Assembly: GCA_021813155.1 (NCBI GenBank)
Contig: JAKALK010000036.1
Coordinates: 1 to 10,161, forward strand
DNA: 10,161 nt
From: a bacterium
Lineage (GTDB): Bacteria; Patescibacteriota; Minisyncoccia; UBA6257; 2-01-FULL-56-20
Reading direction: 5' to 3'
The translations under genes and the position numbers were made by a program. Shown piece by piece: positions 1 through 6,600 of the stretch (position 1 is its first letter; every line of letters starts with the position of its first letter). Under the pieces are notes generated by a model. It saw only the letters and a list, made by a program, of their open reading frames with translations, had not been told where the DNA came from and ran no database searches.

Positions 1-1
1 G

Positions 2-373
2 ATAGCATTCGGCGCCAAGTGGGAAGAACCGAAAACTATAGATCACGTCGGCATAAAAGCCGAGGATATGCCAGACACCATCGACGATATCGAAGACGAA
101 ATCACCAAACAAAGAATTATCTGCCCTGAAACAAAATTAAGCTACAACATTGCGCCAGCCGAATTGCGCTTCTATCGAGAACACAAACTGCCCCTGCCCA
201 GAACCCATTTTGACTGGCGAACCTTAAACCGATTCCGGCCGATGACTTTAATGTTCAAGCCCTATCCATCCAGCTGCCATTATTGCCACAAAAACATCGA
301 GCAATATTACGCTCCAGAACTCGGGTTTAAAAAAGTCGCCTGTATTGATTGCTATCAAAAGGAAATCGCATGA
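2..373 (+). CDS. Cys-rich zinc-ribbon paralogue, C-terminal fragment (5' end outside window)
   Basis: The frame is open from base 2, so this is the last 123 residues of a longer protein rather than a small gene starting at the ATG at 68. It aligns with the C-terminal part of the downstream paralogues: a K-W/G-W linker, then 'MPDTIDDIEDEI' matching 'IPDNISEVGDDI' in the next gene, then the 'ELRFYREHKLPLPR' block matching 'ELQFYRHMELPVPK', and a final CxxCY-x-x-E-I ending. Where full-copy paralogues have L-C-x-x-C-R after this block, this one has T-H-F-D-W-R, so that Cys pair is gone. The module that follows is also a variant: a plain CxxC (SSCHYCH) and CxxC (ACIDCY) pair, without the C-x-C, H-x-H and C-x-N elements of its neighbours. 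It ends in an ATGA overlap with the next gene. Membership of the family is clear; function is unknown. Confidence 0.85.
   Translation: MAFGAKWEEPKTIDHVGIKAEDMPDTIDDIEDEITKQRIICPETKLSYNIAPAELRFYREHKLPLPRTHFDWRTLNRFRPMTLMFKPYPSSCHYCHKNIEQYYAPELGFKKVACIDCYQKEIA
359..363 (+). promoter_or_regulatory. Shine-Dalgarno AAGGA for paralogue A
   Basis: AAGGA sits inside the end of the preceding gene with six bases to the ATG at 370. It is the clearest ribosome binding site in the operon and decides the start against the TTG at 349. Confidence 0.55.
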
Positions 374-2127
374 TCAAAGAAACCAAAGTTTGCCAGAATT
401 GCAAATCGCCGTTTATTATCGAACCCGACGATTTCGCTTTTTACGAACGGATCGAAGTTTCTCCTCCAACTTTTTGTGTCGAGTGTCGAGAACAAAGAAG
501 GATTGCCTACCGAAATGAGCGAGCGCTATATAAGCGCAAATGTGACCTCTGCGGTAAAGACGCCGTCTCCCGCGTCTCACCCGATAAACCTTATCCGATG
601 TATTGTCGGGATTGTTGGTGGTCTGACAAATGGGATCCGCTAAGTTTTGGCCAAGAATACGATTTCTCAAAACCATTTTTCAGACAGTTTCAGGAATTAC
701 TGAATAAAACGCCCCACATTTCAATCTTCAATAGCAACACAGTTAACAGCGACTGGGTCAATCAAGAAACCGATGACAAGAATTGTTATCTAAATGTCGG
801 CGGTCATTACAACGAAGACTCTGGCTATAACACCTACGAATTATATGGCAAAAACTGCTTCGATAATTTTTGGCTTCTAAACAGTGAATTTTGTTATGAA
901 AACTTAAACTGCGAGCGCTGTTATCGCACTCTTTTCTCTCAAGTTTGTCATGATTGCCAAGATACCATTCTATCCTACGATTGCCGTAATTGCAGTCACG
1001 TTTTAGGCTGCGCCGGGTTAAGAAATAAGAAATATCATATCTTCAATCAACCGTATTCAAAAGAAGAATACGAAAAATTCCTCAAAGATAATCCGTTAAG
1101 TTCCAGAAAAAATATCGAACAGTTAAAGGAAAAGGCGGAAAAAGTCTGGCTTTCCATTCCCCGCCGTTACGCTCAAATGTTCAAGACCACCAATTCAACC
1201 GGCGATTTCGTCAGCGAATCGAAAAATGCCAAAAACTGCTGGAATTTGGAAAAGGTAGAAAACGCAAAAAATATTTATATCGGCGGTTGGTTAAGGGACG
1301 GGCTCGACGCCTCTGCTCACGGTGCCTCTGAGCTAGGTTATGAAATGAGTAGCGGCGGTGGAGTTTATAACTCGCAGTTTAATGTTTTCTGCATGAGCAA
1401 TGATCCGCTAAAAAAAGTCCATTCATCAAACATAAAATATTGTTACGCCGTCGTCACGAGCAACAGCTGCTTCGGCTGTGCCAATCTCCGCGATCAAGAA
1501 TACTGCATATTAAATAAAAAATATTCCAAAGAGGATTACGAAAAATTGCTGCTTAAAATTAAAAAACAGATGGCTGAAATGCCATATCTAGGCAAGAATG
1601 GCCGAACTTACGGCTATGGTGAGTTTTTCCCAATCGAAATTGCTCCGTTTGGCTATAACGAAACCGCCGCGCAGGACTATTACCCCCTAACCAAAGAACA
1701 AGCTAAAGAAAAAGGTTATCCATGGTGCGACTACGAACCCGATACGAAATATCAATTTTCGGATTACGAAATTCCTGACAACATTAGTGAAGTAGGGGAT
1801 GATATCCTTCAAAAAATATTAAAATGCGAAATCTCGGGAAAAGCCTATCGCATCGTTCCGATGGAATTACAATTCTATCGACATATGGAGTTACCCGTTC
1901 CAAAACGTTCACCCCTAGAACGCCACAAAGATCGCATTGCCGAACTTCTTCCCCGAAAACTTCATAAACGGACCTGTGAATGCGGCTCGCGAAAGGGGAC
2001 TTACCAAAACACCGTCAAACATTTTCACAATTCTGAACCCTGTCCTAATCAAATCGAAACCCCTTTCGCTCCCGACAGGCCCGAATTGGTCTACTGCGAA
2101 GTCTGTTATAATTCCGAAATAGCATGA
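370..2127 (+). CDS. Cys-rich zinc-ribbon protein, paralogue A (585 aa)
   Basis: Function unknown. The start is the ATG at 370, not the in-frame TTG at 349: it gives the same 7-8 residue lead before C-Q-N-C as the paralogues, overlaps the preceding stop as ATGA and has AAGGA six bases upstream. Ribbon 1 uses C8/C11 and C36/C39 and resembles the 'probable zinc-ribbon' type (CxxC, FxIEPxDFxFY, PPTFC.xCR). Ribbon 2 is also complete: C58/C61 and C79/C82. WWSDKWDP (83-90) and YDFSKPFF follow. Two Cys-rich repetitive lobes lie at about 125-235 and 274-390, each ending in a matching signature (GCAGLRNKKYHIFN at 213-226; GCANLRDQEYCILN at 369-382). In the C-terminal zinc ribbon the usual LCxxCR is replaced by KRSPLERH, so this ribbon has probably lost metal binding. 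The last module (CEC at 536-538, HFH at 551-553, CPN at 558-560, YCEVCY) is kept. No signal peptide or membrane helix is seen. Confidence 0.9.
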   Translation: MIKETKVCQNCKSPFIIEPDDFAFYERIEVSPPTFCVECREQRRIAYRNERALYKRKCDLCGKDAVSRVSPDKPYPMYCRDCWWSDKWDPLSFGQEYDFSKPFFRQFQELLNKTPHISIFNSNTVNSDWVNQETDDKNCYLNVGGHYNEDSGYNTYELYGKNCFDNFWLLNSEFCYENLNCERCYRTLFSQVCHDCQDTILSYDCRNCSHVLGCAGLRNKKYHIFNQPYSKEEYEKFLKDNPLSSRKNIEQLKEKAEKVWLSIPRRYAQMFKTTNSTGDFVSESKNAKNCWNLEKVENAKNIYIGGWLRDGLDASAHGASELGYEMSSGGGVYNSQFNVFCMSNDPLKKVHSSNIKYCYAVVTSNSCFGCANLRDQEYCILNKKYSKEDYEKLLLKIKKQMAEMPYLGKNGRTYGYGEFFPIEIAPFGYNETAAQDYYPLTKEQAKEKGYPWCDYEPDTKYQFSDYEIPDNISEVGDDILQKILKCEISGKAYRIVPMELQFYRHMELPVPKRSPLERHKDRIAELLPRKLHKRTCECGSRKGTYQNTVKHFHNSEPCPNQIETPFAPDRPELVYCEVCYNSEIA

Positions 2128-2900
2128 ATGTAACTAAAGCGTTTTTATTAGCAATACAATTGCTAGTCAATTCGATAATAAACTGTCTCTTTCGCGGGAA
2201 ATCTCTGAAAATAAGCCTCGGATACTCTATCTTGTTACAATTCTCAAAAGCGGCGAAAGCTTCGATTAAGTTCCAAGCCGACACTCGAACCCAGAAAAAA
2301 GTCATTTTTTTGTATGCGTATATATGCCGCTTAATTGACGATTCGATTGAAAAAAATGAGCTATCGGACGAGCAAATGATAAATATATTGCACGCAAACC
2401 AAAAAGAAGTGGATCATCGAGCTCTCGAAATTTCTAAAATGATCAGAGATTTCGAAAAATATATTAGTACCGATCAGCGCAGATATTTTAACGATAACTT
2501 CGAGAAATTGTGGCTAACTAATGAAATCAGAACTGGAAAGAAAATCGGTGACGCCATGAAAGCCGCCGAAGATCGGGGTGGGCATTTTTTCATCGCTCTT
2601 ATTTACGCACTTAACCCTAAGAACCTGAATCAGAGCTTGGTAAAAACAATATATACAAGCGGAGCATGGTTTCAGCTACTAGATGATTACCGAGACCGTA
2701 AAAAAGATAGAAATATAATAAAGACAATTTTTACTACCAGCAAAAACGAAACACCGCAAAATATATTAGAAAAGAATGTAGCTAAATACAATAACGAAAT
2801 TCAAAATAATCTCGGGCGTAACCACCCAATCACTAAACTAATGTTAAACCTAACAATTCTTATACGTAGATTAGACTTTATTAAGCTCGATTGGAAATAA
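2124..2900 (+). CDS. Class I isoprenoid synthase-like protein (258 aa)
   Basis: Probably an all-helical class I terpenoid synthase fold, related to the squalene/phytoene synthase and trans-prenyltransferase group. The first Asp-rich motif is L-I-D-D-S-I-E at 70-76 (DDxxE), preceded by FLYAYICR, which recalls the Y-A-x-x-R-x-x-DD of phytoene synthases. The second is F-Q-L-L-D-D-Y-R-D at 183-191 (DDxxD), matching the FQxxDD helix of prenyl synthases. In this fold the two motifs bind Mg2+ and the diphosphate of an allylic substrate. The length is near the short end for such enzymes. Residues 6-24 form a hydrophobic stretch that could touch a membrane. Substrate and product cannot be read from the sequence. 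The start overlaps the preceding stop as ATGA and the stop is nine bases before the next gene, so it is built into the zinc-ribbon operon. It is visibly richer in A/T and in ATA isoleucine codons than paralogue A, suggesting separate origin. Fold assignment is moderate; activity is inferred. Confidence 0.65.
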   Translation: MNVTKAFLLAIQLLVNSIINCLFRGKSLKISLGYSILLQFSKAAKASIKFQADTRTQKKVIFLYAYICRLIDDSIEKNELSDEQMINILHANQKEVDHRALEISKMIRDFEKYISTDQRRYFNDNFEKLWLTNEIRTGKKIGDAMKAAEDRGGHFFIALIYALNPKNLNQSLVKTIYTSGAWFQLLDDYRDRKKDRNIIKTIFTTSKNETPQNILEKNVAKYNNEIQNNLGRNHPITKLMLNLTILIRRLDFIKLDWK

Positions 2901-2909
2901 AACTTTAAG

Positions 2910-4700
2910 ATGGACACTAAAATAATTACAACTTGTCAGAATTGCAAACAAAACTTCGTAATTGAACCCGAAGATTTCGCTTTTTATAATCGCATTCAGG
3001 TTCCCCCGCCCACTTTCTGCCCGGATTGCCGTTCCCAAAGACGAATGACTTGGCGCAACGAACGCACCCTTTACCACTCCAAATGCGCTGCCACCGGCAA
3101 AAACATCATTTCCATGTTTGACCCCGAAAACCCTATCGTTGTCTATAATCGCGACCACTGGTGGTCTGATAATTGGGATCAACTCGCCACCGGCCGCGAC
3201 TATGATTTTTCAAAACCTTTTTTTATTCAATTTCGAGAACTTTTGGAAAAAGCCCCGCTGCCCAATCTCGCCAATACCAATGTCGTAAATAGCGACTATG
3301 GCAATCACAATGAGGGGCTGAAGAATTGCTACTTGGTTTATGCCTCATATACCAATGAAAACCTTTCGTATTCAAGCGGAGCGGTTGATTGTAAAGATTC
3401 CTGCGATCTATACATTACCGAGAAGGTTGAACAATGCTATGAACTTGCGCTAAGCGGACCTATGAACAAATGTTCATTTACCTACAACAGCGCCGATTGC
3501 CTTGATTCACATTTCTTAGATAGTTGTGAGAACCTAATTAACTGCCTAGGGTGTGTCAATATAAAAAAGAAATCCCATCACATTTTCAACCAGCCATACT
3601 CAAAAGAAGACTACAAAAAAGAACTCGAAAGGCTAGATTTGGGTTCATATAGCAGTCTTCAGGCATTTAAAAAACGCTATGCGGATTTCAAAAAAGACTT
3701 TCCCCACCGATACACAACGATGGTTAAGTCTCAAGACTCAACCGGAGATGTCATTATCAACGCGAAAAATTGCAAGGATAGTTTCGATATTTATGGCAAT
3801 GTCGAAGATTGCCGCTACGTTATTCATGGCCTTGATCAAAAAGATGCCTACGACGCCTATGGTTTTGGCGCTAACGCGAGTCTCCTCTACGAAGTGGTTG
3901 ACTCAGGTATCGACGCCTCAAACTACAAATTTACTGACTATGTCCATGGATGCCACAATATTGAATATGCCTATGCGTGCCACTTTTCGGATAATTTGTT
4001 TGGCTGCGTCGGCCTACGAAAGAAAAAATACTGCATTTTAAACAAGCAATATTCGAAAGAAGAATACGAGGCTCTTGTTCCGAAAATCAAAAAACATATG
4101 GACGAAATGCCGTATATTGATAAAAAGGGTGGGGCATATAAATACGGCGAATTTTTCCCTGCCGAATTATCTCCTTTTACTTACAACGAAACCATCGCCC
4201 AAGAATATTTTCCTCTCAATAAAACATCGGCAAACGAAAAAGGCTTTGGCTGGAAAGAATTAAAAGAAAAAAACTACCAACCCACTATTAAAACCAGTGA
4301 ATTACCAGACCATATCAAGGACACTAGCGAGGATATCACAAAAGAAGTAATCGCCTGTGCCCATATGGACTCGCCAACCGGGGGATGCGAAGAACAATGC
4401 ACCGGTGCCTACAAAATTACGGCCCAAGAGCTCCAGTTTTACAAAAAATTCAACTATCCATTGCCTAGGCTGTGTTCGAACTGCCGTCATTATCAAAGAT
4501 TAAAACAACGCAATCCCTTCCGCCTATGGCATCGAAAATGTCAATGCGCCGGAACTCATTCCGAAAACGGAAAGTATCAAAACGTAATTGAACATATTCA
4601 CGGCAACACGCATTGTGAAAATGATTCCGAAACTCCATATTCACCAGACCGGCCGGAAACAATCTACTGCGGACAATGTTACCAAACTGAAACCCAATGA
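2910..4700 (+). CDS. Cys-rich zinc-ribbon protein, paralogue B (596 aa)
   Basis: Function unknown. Ribbon 1 is intact (C9/C12, C37/C40). In ribbon 2 only C59 remains: the positions equivalent to its partners read A-T-G and N-R-D-H, so this ribbon is lost. WWSDNWD (84-90) and YDFSKPFF (98-105) are conserved. Lobe 1 (about 138-225) can be cut into six consecutive 12-residue units beginning at N139, many with an NC, DC, KC or QC near a unit start. It closes with GCVNIKKKSHHIFN (214-227). Lobe 2 (about 284-390) closes with GCVGLRKKKYCILN (365-378). Linkers carry YSKE(D/E)Y and KYGEFFP. The C-terminal ribbon is complete (C483, C493, C497, LCSNCR at 521-526), followed by CQC (544-546), HIH (562-564), and YCGQCY near the end. 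The ATG at 2910 is set by alignment; no good Shine-Dalgarno precedes it. It ends in ATGA with paralogue C. The first 65 bases of its ribbon are nearly identical to those of paralogue C. Confidence 0.9.
   Translation: MDTKIITTCQNCKQNFVIEPEDFAFYNRIQVPPPTFCPDCRSQRRMTWRNERTLYHSKCAATGKNIISMFDPENPIVVYNRDHWWSDNWDQLATGRDYDFSKPFFIQFRELLEKAPLPNLANTNVVNSDYGNHNEGLKNCYLVYASYTNENLSYSSGAVDCKDSCDLYITEKVEQCYELALSGPMNKCSFTYNSADCLDSHFLDSCENLINCLGCVNIKKKSHHIFNQPYSKEDYKKELERLDLGSYSSLQAFKKRYADFKKDFPHRYTTMVKSQDSTGDVIINAKNCKDSFDIYGNVEDCRYVIHGLDQKDAYDAYGFGANASLLYEVVDSGIDASNYKFTDYVHGCHNIEYAYACHFSDNLFGCVGLRKKKYCILNKQYSKEEYEALVPKIKKHMDEMPYIDKKGGAYKYGEFFPAELSPFTYNETIAQEYFPLNKTSANEKGFGWKELKEKNYQPTIKTSELPDHIKDTSEDITKEVIACAHMDSPTGGCEEQCTGAYKITAQELQFYKKFNYPLPRLCSNCRHYQRLKQRNPFRLWHRKCQCAGTHSENGKYQNVIEHIHGNTHCENDSETPYSPDRPETIYCGQCYQTETQ
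2934..2998 (+). repeat. 65-bp near-identical tract, copy 1 (5' end of paralogue B)
   Basis: Matches 4718-4782 with two differences in 65 bases, both synonymous. The tract encodes the first half of zinc ribbon 1, from its first Cys to I-Q. Identity drops directly after it. Confidence 0.8.
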
Positions 4701-6490
4701 CCCAAGAAACTAAAATCTGTCAGAATTGCAAACAAAACTTCGTAATTGAGCCCGAAGACTTCGCTTTTTATAATCGCATTCAAGTCCCACCCCCAACTTT
4801 CTGTCCACAGTGTCGCATGCAACAAAAGCTAGCCTCATATAATGAACGAGCTCTCTTTAGGCTCAAATGTCAAGCGCCAGGTCATAGTGAGGATATCATT
4901 TCTCGATATTCTCCCGAAACAAACCACGTGGTTTATGATCAAAATTACTGGTGGTCAGACAAATGGGATCCGATGGATTATGGTCGCGAATACGATTTTT
5001 CAAAACCGTTTTTCGCTCAATTTCGAGAACTTTCTCTCTCGGTACCCGTTGCTAATGTCAGAAATATAAACTCAGTTAATTGTGAATTCTGTACGTGGGC
5101 AAGTAATTCAAAAAATTGCTACCTTGTCTCTGGAGCTTATTTTTCAGAAGACTGTATGTATTCAGATACACCCGCCCTAAGCCGCAACTGCATCGATACC
5201 TCAATTTCCATTTTCTGTGAAACAATGTATGAATGTTATTCCTGCACGAGATGTTTTAAACTTTTATTTTCCGAATATTGCATTGATTGTCTTGACTCAA
5301 GCTTCTTATCTGATTGTCGAAACTGCTCAGATTGTTTTGGGTGCGTCGGGCTAAGAAACAAGCAATATCACATCTTCAACAAACCATATAAAAAAAAAGA
5401 ATACGAAGCGGAAATATTAAAAATTAATCTCGGAAACTACGAAGTTCTACAGGAAATTCGAGCAAAATACGAAAAGTTCAAAGAAAGTATCCCTCGTAAA
5501 TATATGTTCGAAAAAAACACAGTAAATTGCACTGGCAACGATCTAGATAATGCCAAAAACTGCAAATTCAGCTTTGAGGTTAGGGATGGAGCTGAAAATT
5601 GCAAATATCTCCTAGTTTGCGGACGAAGAATTAAAGACAGCTACGACATGTTCGCGGGAGGCGAAAAGTGCGAGCTCGCTTATTCAAGTATAGCTTTCAG
5701 TTCTCAAAACATCGCATTCGCAGATGGCGCTCGGGAATGCATAGATTCAGAATATATAAGTTCATGTCGTTCGTGCCGTCATGTATTTGGCTGTGTTAGC
5801 TTGGACAATAAAGAATACTGCATCTTAAATAAACAATATACCAAAGAAGAATACGGAAAATTGCTCCCAAAGATAAAAAAACACATGAACGAGACACCGT
5901 ACGTAGATAAAGTAGGTAAAGTTTATAGATACGGAGAATTTTTCCCTCCGGAATTCTCGTACTGCGCCTATAACAACTCTTTAGCTCAAGATTATTTTCC
6001 GCTCACCAAAGAACAAGCATTAACGCAGGGTTTTTTGTGGCGCGATGGTAACGCAAAACAATACCAGAATGCCATAAATCCAGAAACCCTATCAAACGAT
6101 ATAAAAGATATAGGTAAAAATCTTTTAAGCGACAAAGTGGTAATCTGTACACATAAGGGAGAGTGTGCGCATCAATGCAAGGGGGCATTCAAAATAACCC
6201 CGAGAGAACTAGGATTCTACCGCCGCCTTAACGTACCCTTGCCTAGACTCTGTTCAGACTGCAGGCACTTCGGCCGCATTGCAGGCAAAAAGAAATACCA
6301 ACTATGGGAAAGAGGTTGTATGTGTGAAGGTAAGAAATCAAAAAACCCAATCTCATACGTCGAGTACACAAATCAAACCAAACATTTTCACAACGAATCA
6401 CCGTGTCCGAACCAATTTAATACTAGTTACTCGTCCGAAGATAGAGAAATTATTTACTGTTCCGAGTGCTATCAAAGTGAAATACAATAG
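4697..6490 (+). CDS. Cys-rich zinc-ribbon protein, paralogue C (597 aa)
   Basis: Function unknown. It has about 41 cysteines in 597 residues, the densest of the set by eye. Ribbon 1 is C8/C11 and C36/C39. Ribbon 2 keeps C58 only (the rest reads QAPGHS and YDQNYW). WWSDKWDP is at 85-92 and YDFSKPFF at 99-106. Lobe 1 (about 127-240) has runs such as CYSCTRC (180-186) and CRNCSDCFGC (207-216) before GLRNKQYHIFNKPY. Lobe 2 (about 276-390) ends CRSCRHVFGCVSLDNKEYCILN; the two signatures are 150 residues apart. The C-terminal ribbon is complete (C484, C490, C494, LCSDCR at 518-523), then CMC (541-543), HFH (563-565), C570-P-N and YCSECY. The ATG at 4697 overlaps the stop of paralogue B as ATGA, with no Shine-Dalgarno, so translation is probably coupled. 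Followed by a 14-base gap and a small ORF. Confidence 0.9.
   Translation: MTQETKICQNCKQNFVIEPEDFAFYNRIQVPPPTFCPQCRMQQKLASYNERALFRLKCQAPGHSEDIISRYSPETNHVVYDQNYWWSDKWDPMDYGREYDFSKPFFAQFRELSLSVPVANVRNINSVNCEFCTWASNSKNCYLVSGAYFSEDCMYSDTPALSRNCIDTSISIFCETMYECYSCTRCFKLLFSEYCIDCLDSSFLSDCRNCSDCFGCVGLRNKQYHIFNKPYKKKEYEAEILKINLGNYEVLQEIRAKYEKFKESIPRKYMFEKNTVNCTGNDLDNAKNCKFSFEVRDGAENCKYLLVCGRRIKDSYDMFAGGEKCELAYSSIAFSSQNIAFADGARECIDSEYISSCRSCRHVFGCVSLDNKEYCILNKQYTKEEYGKLLPKIKKHMNETPYVDKVGKVYRYGEFFPPEFSYCAYNNSLAQDYFPLTKEQALTQGFLWRDGNAKQYQNAINPETLSNDIKDIGKNLLSDKVVICTHKGECAHQCKGAFKITPRELGFYRRLNVPLPRLCSDCRHFGRIAGKKKYQLWERGCMCEGKKSKNPISYVEYTNQTKHFHNESPCPNQFNTSYSSEDREIIYCSECYQSEIQ
4718..4782 (+). repeat. 65-bp near-identical tract, copy 2 (5' end of paralogue C)
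   Basis: Partner of 2934-2998, with two synonymous differences. Flanking sequence on both sides is much less alike, including at third codon positions. Confidence 0.8.
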
Positions 6491-6504
6491 AATACCGAAA
6501 AGTT

Positions 6505-6600
6505 ATGAAGTTTAAACTATTCATAAAGTCAACCAAGCTTATATTTAAGTCCATCTGGATGGCTATTCAAAACAAAATAATTCTATTGTTCAAAAAATGA
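6505..6600 (+). CDS. Small ORF: 31-residue cationic amphipathic peptide
   Basis: ATG at 6505, TGA at 6598-6600. The peptide begins MKFKLFIKSTKL and ends IILLFKK, with eight lysines and no Asp or Glu. K4, K8, K11 and K15 fall at 4-3-4 spacing, which puts them on one face of a helix, with L5, F6, I7, L12, I13, F14, I17, W18 and M19 on the others. It could be a membrane-active or membrane-tethered peptide. Its stop overlaps the start of paralogue D as ATGA, the same junction used elsewhere in this operon, and paralogue D has no ribosome binding site of its own. Both points favour real translation, at least as a coupling leader. Against it: the upstream GAAAAG is a poor Shine-Dalgarno, and A/T-rich DNA yields Lys/Ile/Phe-rich frames by chance. 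Family unknown. Confidence 0.45.
   Translation: MKFKLFIKSTKLIFKSIWMAIQNKIILLFKK

Noticed and set aside
349..369. TTG at 349 as the start of paralogue A
   Set aside because: It adds seven residues that the paralogues lack, whereas the ATG at 370 has AAGGA upstream and an ATGA junction.
416..676. Antisense ORFs inside the paralogues (for example 416-676, 2871-3182, 4302-4496 and 6003-6188 on the - strand)
   Set aside because: They lie opposite clearly conserved coding sequence, have no recognisable product and no ribosome site; they are shadows of the codon pattern.
3679..4041. A 120-codon + strand ORF within paralogue B
   Set aside because: It is an out-of-frame reading of conserved lobe 2 with low-complexity composition.
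6556..6600. Small ORF as a remnant of a second isoprenoid-synthase gene, since both contain AIQ followed by II and LF near a basic end
   Set aside because: The resemblance covers only a few residues, needs a gap, and is not supported at DNA level.
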